From NCBI GenBank assembly GCA_023935145.1, contig CM043698.1, positions 81,610,001-81,674,000 on the forward strand: DNA of 64,000 nucleotides, read 5' to 3'. This document shows, in pieces, positions 54,161 to 64,000 of the stretch. Origin of the DNA: Bretschneidera sinensis. Taxonomy: Eukaryota; Streptophyta; Magnoliopsida; Brassicales; Akaniaceae. The number at the start of each line of letters is the position of its first letter. Positions within the stretch are counted from its first letter, which is position 1. A model generated the notes under the pieces. It ran no database searches. It was not told the DNA's origin and saw only the letters and a list, made by a program, of their open reading frames with translations. A program made the position numbers and the translations under genes.

Positions 54161-55228
54161 ATATGCAACCCTATACTCATGCATGCTCTTTAATTATACC
54201 ATCAATACAATAAATTTAATAATTAAGTAGCACTTTACCTTAATTAAAATTTTCCATAAAGTAATGTTTACTTTTAAAAAAGATTAATATATATTATGTA
54301 GCAAAGGAGATCATTCCTTGAAAAAAGATATTTAAATTAAAATAAATATAATCTAATGAAATCATGCAATGCGTTTAGAAGTCAAACTCTTAAGATTTTG
54401 GACTTATTTGGTTCAGCTCAGTTTTAAATTAGTGTTTATTTTTTAAAAAATTTATAAAAAAATCTTAATCAATTTAAATCAATATTAAACCTCACCAAAC
54501 AATAAATAAAGTTTAAATTAATAAATAATTTGATTTGATTTGAATAAATTTTTTATAATTTAAGTTTAATCAAACAAATCTCCTTTTAGATTAAGTTAAT
54601 TTTTTTTTTTATAAAAAAACATCCGATTATCTTCAGCCCTATGACTAGTGAAAGTATTTGAAATTTATTTGTTATTTACTTAAATTTTTTTGAAGGAATA
54701 TTTGTTATGTAATTACTTGGATCAGTACGGTTGGTGGGTCACTAAAGAAATGTAATGTACCAAAATATATTACTATTATATAATAATTAATTTAGGCGTG
54801 ATCAAGCCCAAGGGACAGTTTGATATTGTCTGTTTTCCGTATCCATGTTTCATGCTGCACTTGCATTCAACATTTATATGCTTTTATTCAACAGGAACAT
54901 GCAATTCCCTGGTTATCTCTGCTCCACGTAAATGCACACACAAATCATGAAAGTCGAGGCCATGGTTAATAAAAATCATCATAATGATTTTAAGTCGCTT
55001 AGTTTTTTCCCACTATCTATTTCTTTAATAGCTCTTCGGGTGGAAAGAATTCTATTCTAGATGCGTAGTCAGAAGATTAAACTTTGATTAAAAAATTATT
55101 TGAGGAACAAATTTTTTTTTTAATTTTTAAAAGTTATATCAAAGCGAGCCACTTGCTCATATAAAAACTAAGCATCAGTTCCTCTCAATAAAAATTATCA
55201 AAATATTAGTTTAAAACTTTAAGAGTTT
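54161..55228. other. Intergenic, no gene seen
   Basis: Strongly AT-rich. No gene, RNA or transposon terminus could be supported. The upstream part of the SAUR pseudogene may extend to about 54190 without an intact start. Confidence 0.5.
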
Positions 55229-56590
55229 GTTTGAAACAATAAATTTTGTAAATTTTATGAAATTTATTTGTAATTCTATATTTTTTATATTTGAAAAAAA
55301 TTGTAAAATTCATTTCGAAATGAATTTACTGTAAAGTTGTGTTAGCTTGTTGCAAATTCCATCAAATTTGATATAATTTAAAAATGAATTCCCACAAAAT
55401 GAAGACTAAAAATATAAAATATTATGTTGACCAAAATTCTCTCCTTCCTTCTCCCTCCTCTTTTGAATTTTTTTATTTATTCTAAAAATCTTAAATATAA
55501 GAATTCAATTGAATGCCACAAATTAACATATGAAAACCAAACATAAAAATTGTTGGTATTTGTCTAAAGATTAAACGGGTTGAAGAATGAAGTTTCATCA
55601 GGCCTTAGCGCCTCACCTCAGGAGGTGTGCGCTTCACCCCCCAACAAGGAGAAGTGTTCAGCCTCAGATGTGCGTCGCACCCCAGGAAGTGTGCGCCTCA
55701 CCTCCCAGCAAGGTGGAGTCTTCTACCTAGGTGTGCGCTGTGGCGTCCAGAAGGTGGAGGTAGTGTGCCCTGGATTGAGTTGCGGCCTGCCCTGTTCTGA
55801 GGCGCGACGCTAGGCACACCTGATGCTTCCTGACCAACACTTTGGATTGATGCGTGAGGATTGATCAAAACGCGCATGATCACTTAGACTTGTTGAAGGG
55901 CTATGATTGATTAGTCCTCACGATCTAAGGGTTGAGATTGACTTCAAGATAGGTTCAAGAAGTGGTGCACTATATAAATGGTCACCTAGCTTCAATCACA
56001 ACAATAAGTGTGTGACAATCATCTCAACAAGAGAGGTGTGATGTGAATGACATGTGAATGTGTGTGAAATAGAACACATGGTGTGTGAGAGTGCAAAGAC
56101 ACTAAACACAGGAGAGACTCGTTCAAGAGAGGCTAGTTGTTTAGAGAGAGAGTAGTATAGATTGGGGATTCAAGGGCCTTGTAAGTGGAATTTTCTTAGA
56201 GAAAATTCCAAGGAAACTCAAGTCCTTATCCCTTTCTTTTTCTCTTCTTTCGTTCTTCAAGAACAAGAGGTTTCTTGAAGAGATATTGTTGTAAATTGTA
56301 AGAACTCATTGATTTAGTGCAGCGAGCTCGGAGGAGCTCACGGGGACGTAGGCATATTACCGAACCTCGACAAAAAATTGCTTGTGCTCTTTCTTTGATT
56401 GGTTTGATTCCTGTTTTGTTTCGGTTTTATTATAAGTCATTCTAGACTTGGGTGTTTGGAAGATCATCACCTAGGCCTTGAGGTGATTTCCAACAAAAAT
56501 CAATTTCGACTCATTTCTAAATGAATTCTACTTTTAATTCATTTGAAAATAAAATGAATTCCATATTTATTTGATTCCATTATTGTTCCT
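55229..56590. mobile_element. MITE (same family as 28202-28604) split by a solo LTR
   Basis: 55229-55550 and 56496-56590 together form a copy of the 28-kb MITE. Ends read GTTTGAAACAATAAA on the left and, as reverse complement on the right, GGAACAATAATGG. Without the solo LTR and one target copy the element is about 412 bp, close to the 403 bp of the other copy. Confidence 0.75.
55551..56495 (+). mobile_element. Solo LTR, 945 bp, with perfect target duplication AAAAT
   Basis: Starts TGTTGGTATTTG and ends GATTTCCAACA, so TGTTGG and CCAACA are perfect terminal inverted repeats. AAAAT flanks both sides (55546-55550, 56496-56500). GCACTATATAAATGG near 55968 is a TATA box candidate, and GGGGACGTAGGCATATTACC with CCGAACCTCG near 56342-56370 looks like the U5 region of a copia (SIRE/Maximus-like, from memory) LTR. 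The first 270 bp are GC-rich with degenerate repeats of GTGTGCGC.TCACC.CC. No internal domain is present. Confidence 0.88.
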
Positions 56591-57239
56591 TAATTTCTTT
56601 GTTTTTAGCATTTTAATTTTTTTTTGTTTGTTTGTTCTTGCACATATATATCCAGATCAATGAACATGCGTTTCTTTCGATGCAACAATATATGAAAGCT
56701 TGATGCCTTACTTTTATATTTTCTGGTATAAAAATACATTTGGTGATTAAATGAGCCAATCAACTTTATCGACATGGATTTAGTGTGGTAGTGTAGCAAG
56801 CAAATTAACATCCTTATGTGATCTTAATATACTAATCTTACTTCTTGGTCATTATTTTTTCTTCTTTAAAGTAGCACAAACACATTTAGAGAAAATCTTT
56901 ATTGTTCTAAAACGAATTCATATATCTCAACAGTAACTTAATATCTCGAAATAATTTTTATGTGTCAAGAGACATACATACAAGGCTTTAACTTTAAACG
57001 GAATGTCCCAAGCCTTTATGCTTAAGACTGACACATGTCTAAAGACTTCTAACATACATATATGACATATCATAATTTTAAATATTTACAAGCACAATAA
57101 TACATAAATATCAATATTGTAAGGATATAAACTATATATAACTAGAAGCAACTGATTACCATAAATGCAAAAATCCAGAGTACATCACCAAAAGATGTAA
57201 ACATAGATGAAAAATGAATAAACAAATATATCTAAATTA
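56591..57239. other. Spacer, possibly 3' non-coding part of the copia element
   Basis: Lies downstream (minus strand) of the copia RNase H end. AT-rich. No clear purine tract or LTR start could be placed. Confidence 0.4.
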
Positions 57240-60200
57240 ATGCCACCCATTAACCAAGTACATCAAAAGACTCAGCTAAACCCATATTGTCAACATGTTT
57301 CTTAAATACATTAAGACGTAGTCTCTTGGTCAGCGAATTGACAACCATATCATATATGCCAATGTGTTCTACTGTCACGTCACATATCTTCACTAATTCT
57401 TTAATTGTCAAATACTTTACTTCAATATGCTTGGACTATATGATAGTTTTATTATTCTTAGAGAACAATACTGCAGAAACATTATCACAATACAATTATA
57501 TGGACCTAGCAATGGACTCAACCACAAATAACTCGGTAATAAAATTCTTTAACTAAACAGCTTGAGTCTTAGCTCCAAAACATGCAACAAACTCAGCATG
57601 CATGGTAGAAGAAGAAACAAGTGTTTGTTTGACACTTTTCCAAGAAATTGGTCCTCTTACCAACACGAATACAAAGTCTGAATCTGTATAACCCACTAGC
57701 TCAAGATTTTCAACTCTACGATAAACCAATTTAAAATCTAATGTCTTCTTTAGGTACCTCATCAACTTCTTGGAAGCCGTCCAATGATCTTCACGTGGAT
57801 TAAACTAATATCGACTAAGAAGACCTATTGCAAAACAATATTAGGTCTAGTACAAACTTGGACATACATAATGCTTCCAAGCGCACTAGCATATGGTGCA
57901 TTCTTCATGGACTCTATCTTAACCTCATTCCTTGGACACTGCCAAACTCAACTTATCACCTTTAACTATTGGCACATCCCCACGTTTGCAATTATGCGTG
58001 GAAAACCTATCCAAGACATGCTTAATATAAACATTTTGAGAGAGACCCAACAGGTAATAAGATCTATCCCTAAGGATCTCGATCCCAAGAACAAAAGATG
58101 TTTTACCAAGACCCTTCATGTCAAAATGCTAAGATAATAGATGTTTGGTCTCTTGCAACAATCCCAAGTCACTACTGGCAAGCAATATATCATCCACATA
58201 TTAGATGAGAAAAATAAACTTACTTCTATTGATCTTTGAGTATATACATTGGTTTATCTTGTTCTTAACAAAATAAAAAAAGTAACAACTTCATCAAACT
58301 TCAAATACTATTATCTTGAAGTTTGCTTGATTAGCCTATATATAGACTTCCTGAGTCTATATACTAGACGATCATTAACATCTTCCTTAAATCCCTCAAA
58401 CGGCACCATATAGACTTCCTCAAGAAGCTCTCTATTAAGAAAAGTAATTTTCACATCCATCTGATGTAGCTCTAGATCATAATGAGGTACTAGTGACATT
58501 ATCACTCTAAAATAATCCTTGGTGAAAATAAGAGAAAATGTATCATTGTAGTCAATACTTTCTCTCTAAGTAAATCATTTGGCAACTAATCTGGCCTTGA
58601 ATATCTCAATTTTCCCTTTGGATTCCTTCTTTGTCTTATACACCCACTTGTAATCAATGGGTTTCTTTGTCTACAAGCTCCCACCCACCCTTATGTTCTA
58701 TAGAATTAATCTCATCTCTCATTGCATCCAGCCACTAATCAAACTAAGAACCAGAAACAACTTCAGAAAATTTCATTGAATAAACTACATGGCCAATATC
58801 AAAATCACTTTCACCTAAGTAGACCATATAATCGGGAAGAATGGCGGATCTCCTTTGCCTGAAAGATCTTCTAACTGGTACTTCCACAACTCCCTCTTGT
58901 ACTTGAGGAGTCTCCACAGACGCTTGTTGAATAACTTGCTCTTGCTCCACCAAAGGTGTAACCATAGGTAACACTAAATCCTACTGTATACTTAGAGGAA
59001 AAGATATTATCTTATCCTCCTCATTTTTCTTTATGTCTAAAGAGAAACTTCCTTGTTCAGTCACATCGTTCTCTAAGAATTTAGTTGTTTGAGATTCAAC
59101 AACTCTAGTGCCTCGTGTGAGGCAATATAATTTGTAACCTTTTGAATGATATTGGTACCTTATGAAATAGCAACAAGTTGATCTAGGATCCATTTTACTT
59201 TTAGTGGGAACATGAAGACGGACTTCTACAAGACATCCCCAAATATGGAAGTGGTTAAGGCTAGATTTTCTATTAGTTTAAAGTTCAAACAGTGTTTTGG
59301 GTACAACTTTACTAGGGAATCTATTGAGAACATATAAAGAACACTTAATTGCCTCAACCTAGAGATAGTATGGTAAGCTAGTTCTACTTATCATGCTCCT
59401 CATCATGTCTTTTAGGGTACGATTTCGTCTTTCGGCCATACCATTTTGTTCAAGACTACTTAACATAGCATAGTAACCTACTATTCCATAATCCTCTAAG
59501 TATCTGGCAAACAAACATTTGTGTTGTATTGTTGTATCATGTCTACCAAAATAATCTCAATGTAGTTGTATAAGGTCCACTAGTGTTAGTGTGAACAATT
59601 TTTAAAGGTCTGAACTACGAGATGCATTCATTTTCTTAGTCTTGTTTAATTTGCCTCTACAGCAATCAATACATGTCCCTAAGTTACTGAAGTCAAGATT
59701 AGGTAGGATCTTATCCTTTATCAACCTTTCTACTCTTTCCTAGAGATGTGGCAAAGTCTTTTATGCCACAACATGGAAGATTTTTCCTTTATGGGAGGTA
59801 TTTTAGTAATAACATTTTCAACATTACAATAAGTAGAATAATGTTCATTTAGAGTCAAACACAATCTGTATTAGCTATAAGACAAAGTGCAAGAACCAAT
59901 AAATTTTGAATCAAAGATAAAATTAACTGTAGAATCTTTAATGTCAAAAGCATAACTAGTTTTGTCTAAAACCGAAACATAAACTAAATTATGCTTAAAC
60001 GAGGATATATAAAAGGTGTTTCTCAAAAGTAATTTAAATCTAGAATCTAGATTCAAAACTTAGTATTCCAATGTATTCTACGTCCACTTCTCCATTATTG
60101 CCTACTGTAAGTTTAAACTCTCCTTTATTTGGAATCCTCTTACTTATGAAGACCTATAATGTAAAAGAAACGTTGATTAGTTCCACCATTGTTAAGCCAC

Positions 60201-60880
60201 CAAGAACTGTATGGAGTTTTAGTTAAATAGGATTCATGCAAGACAAGAGCCAAAGAGTTACCTTTACTTTTAAGTTTTTCTAACCAAGATTTAAATTTTA
60301 TGCATTCCTTTTTCATATGACCCATCTCACTACAGAAGAAAAGCTTCCATTCTTTCTTGAAATCAACGCTTATTAGACCTTTTACACCACTAGTCTGACC
60401 CGTTTTATTTTCATCATTAGATTTGGGAGCAGTAGGCTTAGGTTTCTTACTATTTTTATTGACTTTGGTAATAATCAAGGAAATTTGGCTTCTTTCACTC
60501 TTAAGCTTTTCATCCTCAATCAAACATTTAGTAAAGAGATCATTCAATTTCTAGGTCTTATCTTGGGAGTTGTAGGTAGTTTTTCAACAAACTAAACTCA
60601 GAAGGTAAAGTATTTAAGAATTGGCGAACAATGCAAGGTTTAGGAAGGATAACACCAAGTTCATCTATTTTGGTTTAACAATGGACCATCTTAAGAATGT
60701 ATCCCTTAACCCCTTATACTCCGTTATACCTCATATAGAATAACTCTTATACAAAAGTCCCAATTTCAGCATTCAACAACATTAGGTATCTATTTCCCAT
60801 AGCAGTCATGAATTTATTTGCAACAACATTGACTAGAATGCTACTCTCCTAGTGGTATGGAATAGACCATTTCATTGAGG
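57240..60880 (-). pseudogene. Ty1/copia gag-pol, decayed
   Basis: Minus-strand reading order: gag with a zinc knuckle FFCSEMGHMKKEC in which the first Cys is lost (about 60300-60345), pre-integrase block RNTFYISSFKHNLVYVSVLD (about 60000), integrase C-terminal YHSKGYKLYCLTRGTRVVES (about 59080-59140), reverse transcriptase HYDLELHQMDVKITFLNREL (about 58430-58490) with YVDD at 58189-58200, FVLGIEILRDRSYYLLGLSQ (about 58050), and RNase H YTDSDF and STMHAEFVA ending near VFKKHVDNMGL at about 57290. Many stops and frameshifts show it is inactive. No LTR pair was identified. Confidence 0.88.
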
Positions 60881-61790
60881 TCAGGTGCACACAGTTAGAT
60901 TGGGTCCATGCGGCATAGAATTGATTCTCTTCTTCAATGTATGTGGTAGTGAATTCTATAGGCTCATCAGTGGTCAATGCAATATCTATATATGTCTTTT
61001 CTATGTAAAACTCTACATCATACTTCCACTTCTTGAAATTCGACCCAGTAAAAAGCTCAATCGTGACAATGTTATTGATGACATAAAGGGTGATTATAAA
61101 ATTAAATAATATAATTTATTAGCAAAAATGTGATGTAATAGTGTACTCCAAAACGTAAATGAGTACATTAATCGAGATTCCAAACTCATTATCATGAAAC
61201 ACCTTTGGGTTAAATACATGACATGTAGTATGAAAACCCACACATAAAAGTGGCCACGATAATCTATTCTTGCCTTCACAAGACTACCACCTTAAGGTGA
61301 ATAAACCACTAGAGAAATTCATTTCCCAACCATATACCTTCATGTGTAACCCTTTAACTCTAATACGCAATCACCACCTTTGGGTGAATGAATGTATACT
61401 TGAATCAAAGATATCTCAAAAATATATGGGACCGAAATTCCACAAAATCAAGCTGAAAGACCACTTTGGTGGCTACAATTCAACTAGATTCATGAAACTT
61501 TTCCATGATGGGATATACTTTATATTACTCACACTATGATTCCTTAGAATGATCTCAAGTCCAAAGACTTGGGGCAAATTATCATCTCTAAGATCAAAAT
61601 CACTGTATAACATCACCTTATGTAAAGTAAAGTTGTTTCACATTACTCTGATGTCCTGGTTATGCTAATTGCATTGATTATTAAGTTTAATTTATACTTT
61701 AAATGGTTTTAGTTTGATTTGAAAGTGATTCAGGGTACTTTAAGTCAAATTAGGGAAAATATGAGTGATAGTCGACTTTGAAAACTTTCT
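60881..61790 (-). mobile_element. Leader region of the minus-strand copia element
   Basis: On the minus strand this part contains TTGTAGCCACCAAAGTGG, CACCCAAAGGTGGTGATT, CACCTTAAGGTGG, TCGTGGCCACTTTTATGTG and AACCCAAAGGTGTTTCATG. These are the same kind of modules as in the tandem leader repeats of the plus-strand copia element at 21.9-22.5 kb. Frames on either strand here are unsupported. Confidence 0.5.
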
Positions 61791-62361
61791 AACTCACTAC
61801 AAGAAAATTTGGGTATTTGTGACGGAAAAATCTGTTGCAAATACTCTATTTTCCATCGCAAATGTTTTTTTGTGAAGAAATTCCGTCGTAGATACCATAG
61901 TTGCTAATAAGATTTTTTGCAACGGAAAAAATTTTCATCCTAGAAAATGCTACGAAAAATTTCTTCTCAAAAAAATAATATTTTATTCAAATTATTTGGA
62001 TGTAATTTTTCATCGCATTTAAAAAACTTTATTTGCTATGGATATAAATCCGTTGCAAATACTAAAATTAAGTATCTACTACAAATTTATCCGCAGCAAA
62101 AAACCAAAATTGATTATCTGTGATAGATAAAATCTGTAGCAGATAATATTTGTTTAAATTTAAAAAAAAAAAATCCCCTGTTCAATTAAGATTTCATCAA
62201 AAACACAAATTTTATAACCAATACACTTTCTAGTATAATATGCTAAAATATATAATTCATTAACAATACAACATATCATTCAATCTACTAAATTGTAAAA
62301 ATTCGTTAACTATTATTAAAATGCAAATATGTCATCAAATTCTCATAAATAAAAAAAATAT

Positions 62362-64000
62362 TCACAAATGTGACAAGTCTGGGTAGTAATCATCAACCTT
62401 GTCTTCATTCTGTGCTTCCTCAGTAGGGTTACGTGAAAAAAGATAAAAGAGAAACCTTAAATTATTTCATAATCAAATGAGAAAGTAATCATAAATTATA
62501 AAAACGAATGAATAATCAATTTAAATGTTTACACCAAAAACTTGATAGAACCCAAACTGGTGGTCCAAACTCGACTAGATTGTTTGTTCACACAACTCAC
62601 AATCTATGGTACGAACATGTAGGTACTCTCGGGTCATCCACGAGACTTGTATTTTACATTTTCGACCCTAAAACCACTAAATGTTAACGGTTTGAACCTA
62701 CAATTATCACTTTTCCTCACAAAACCCAAACTAGTGGTCTGAACTCAACTAGACTTGTTCCCATAACTCATATTCTATTATATGGACATGAAGATACTCT
62801 CGGGTTATCCATGGGATGTGTGTTTTATATTTTCAACCCTAAAACCACTAAATGTTAACAGTTTGAACATAAAATTATCATTTTTTCTCACAAAACCCGA
62901 ATCAATAGTCTGAACTCGACTAAACTTGTTCCCACAACTCAAATTCTATGGTACGAACATGCAAGTACTCTCGGATCATCCATGGGAAGTGTATTTTCAT
63001 TTTCGACCCTAAAACCACAAAGTGTTAACGGTTTGAACATAAAATTGTCACTTTTTCTAATAGAACCCAAACTAGTGGTATGAACTCGACTAGACTTGTT
63101 TCCAAAACTCACATTCTTTGGTATGGATGTGCTGGTACTCTTGACTGGTCCACAAGACATGTTTTTTATGTTTTCGACCCTAAAACCACTAAGTGTTAAC
63201 GGTTTGAACCCAAAATTATCACTTTTTCTCACAAAACCCGAATTGGTGATCCGAACTCGACTAGACTTGTTCCCATAACTCACATTCTATGGTACAGATG
63301 TGTCGATATTCTCGGTTCATCAACAGGATGTGTATTTTATGTTTTTGACCCTAAAACCACTAAGTGTTAATGGTTTGAACCTAAAATTGACATTTTTTCT
63401 CACAAAGCCTAAACTGGTGGTCCAAACTAGATTAGACTTGTTCCCACAACTCACATTATATGGTACGGACGTGCTGGTACTCTCAACTTATCCACAAGAT
63501 GTGTATTTTATGTTTTCGACCCTAAAACCATTAATTGTTAACGGTTTGAATATAAAATTGTCACTTTTTCTCATAAAACCCAAACTGGTGGTCGAAACTG
63601 GACAATACTTGTTCCCAGAACTCACATTCTATGGTAGGGACGTTCTAGTACTCTTGGCCCATCCACAGGACATTTATTTTATGTTTTCGACCATAAAACC
63701 TCTAAGTGTTAATAGTGTGAACCTAACATGCTTACTTTCTCTCCTAAATCCAAATTGGTGATTCGAATCCAATTTGGTTTGTTCTCATAACTCACTTTCT
63801 AAAACCACTAACTGTGAACATTATATGGTATATGTTATGCATATTATTGTAATAAAGTTTTAATTATAAAGTTCTAAAAGTGTTTAGTACTTATATACGA
63901 GGGTAAAGATGGAGGTGGAGGCACATGTGGAGGTGGTATCCCGTAACTCTGACAGAGGGCAAGCATGGCGCGATGTATGCTTTCATTCACCTGCTTCTGT
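62362..64000 (-). CDS. 3' end of the CACTA element gene, partial, two exons tentative
   Basis: The window-edge exon (63899-64000) encodes QKQVNESIHRAMLALCQSYG then IPPPHVPPPPSLP, like the Gln-rich, Pro-rich C-terminal part of plant CACTA-encoded proteins, followed by a donor GTATAT. A last exon ending EEAQNEDKVDDYYPDLSHL and a TGA at 62362-62364 can be joined in frame if the acceptor is the AG just before GTTTCTC near 62458. That acceptor is weak and uncertain. The intron between contains the 171-bp array. The catalytic transposase core is not in view. Confidence 0.5.
62551..63800. repeat. 171-bp satellite-like tandem array, about 7 units
   Basis: Units are anchored by CCCAAACT.GTGGTC at about 62551, 62725, 62896, 63066, 63237, 63408, 63579 and 63749, and by CCCTAAAACCACTAA at 62666, 62837, 63007, 63178, 63349, 63520 and 63691, so the period is 170-171. 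Each unit also has CGACTAGACTTGTTCCCA, ACTCACATTCTATGGTA and GTTAACGGTTTGAACC. Because 171 is a multiple of 3, open frames run through several units on both strands (for example 62939-63283 minus and 63300-63761 plus). The last unit is diverged and partial. Confidence 0.95.

Larger units (their letters stand above)
61795..64000 (-). mobile_element. CACTA (En/Spm) transposon, one terminus and part of its gene; continues past the window
   Basis: Begins with the classic terminus CACTACAAGAAAA, preceded by ACT (possible 3-bp target duplication; the other end is outside). The first 370 bp carry the subterminal motif in both orientations: CCGTTGCAAATAC, TCTGTTGCAAATAC, GCAACGGAAAAA, CCATCGCAAATG, TTCCGTCGTAGATACC. 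The element's gene is on the minus strand, so this is its 3' end. Confidence 0.85.

Noticed and set aside
55580..55813. GC-rich 77-codon plus-strand frame
   Set aside because: Lies in the 5' part of a solo LTR and consists of degenerate tandem GTGTGCGC-type repeats.
62551..63800. CRISPR-like or other prokaryotic array
   Set aside because: Units are contiguous 171-bp repeats with no short repeat/unique spacer structure, inside a plant CACTA transposon. The same reasoning excludes the 111-bp and 29-bp arrays.

Overview
The window is nuclear DNA from a flowering plant, most likely a eudicot. It is AT-rich, its genes have introns or single exons in plant style, and nearly all intergenic and intronic space is plant transposon debris: Ty1/copia, L1-type LINEs with the plant zf-RVT tail, CACTA, Tourist-like and other MITEs, a tRNA-derived SINE, and miniature LTR elements. 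Nothing prokaryotic, viral or organellar was seen. The species cannot be named from sequence alone.

Host genes. (1) A single-exon nepenthesin-type aspartic protease on the minus strand (8399-10123, 574 aa) is complete, but it has Ile in place of the Ser/Thr that follows the first catalytic Asp-Thr-Gly. (2) A 13-exon plus-strand gene (29310-52885) joins in frame to 595 codons and encodes an NSUN6-like RNA m5C methyltransferase with a PUA domain and both catalytic cysteines. Its fourth intron starts with GC instead of GT. (3) A frameshifted SAUR-like (auxin-responsive) pseudogene lies on the minus strand just downstream (53863-54160). (4) At the right edge, the 3' end of a CACTA element's own gene is visible (62362-64000, minus).

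Layout. 1-4620: a 3.15-kb almost pure-purine tract, possibly inside a terminal-inverted-repeat element. 4441-8398: intergenic, with a 198-bp TTA-flanked MITE. 8399-10123: the protease. 12930-16103: a copia remnant split by a 1.79-kb solo LTR with a perfect 5-bp target duplication. 17171-20112: a pair of about 450-bp direct repeats around 2 kb of unknown sequence. 21865-27073: a decayed copia element with 111-bp leader repeats, into which a GC-rich miniature LTR retrotransposon (24666-25740) has jumped. 28202-28604: a MITE. 29310-52885: the methyltransferase gene, 23.6 kb long for a 1.8-kb coding sequence because its introns hold three LINE-derived sense insertions, two antisense LINE fragments, a SINE, a miniature copia element, a probable solo LTR with a 29-bp minisatellite, several MITEs or hairpins and three local tandem duplications. 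55229-56590: a second copy of the 28-kb MITE, split by a 945-bp solo LTR. 57240-61620: a decayed minus-strand copia element of the same general type as the 22-kb one. 61795-end: the terminus of a CACTA transposon whose gene has a 171-bp satellite array in an intron.

The two intact host genes do not appear functionally linked. I found no credible new multi-gene system. The items most worth a second look are the giant polypurine tract with its 0.9-kb higher-order duplication, the altered protease active site, the GC-AG intron and partial exon duplication in the methyltransferase gene, the unusually large-LTR miniature retrotransposon, and the 171-bp array inside the CACTA gene.
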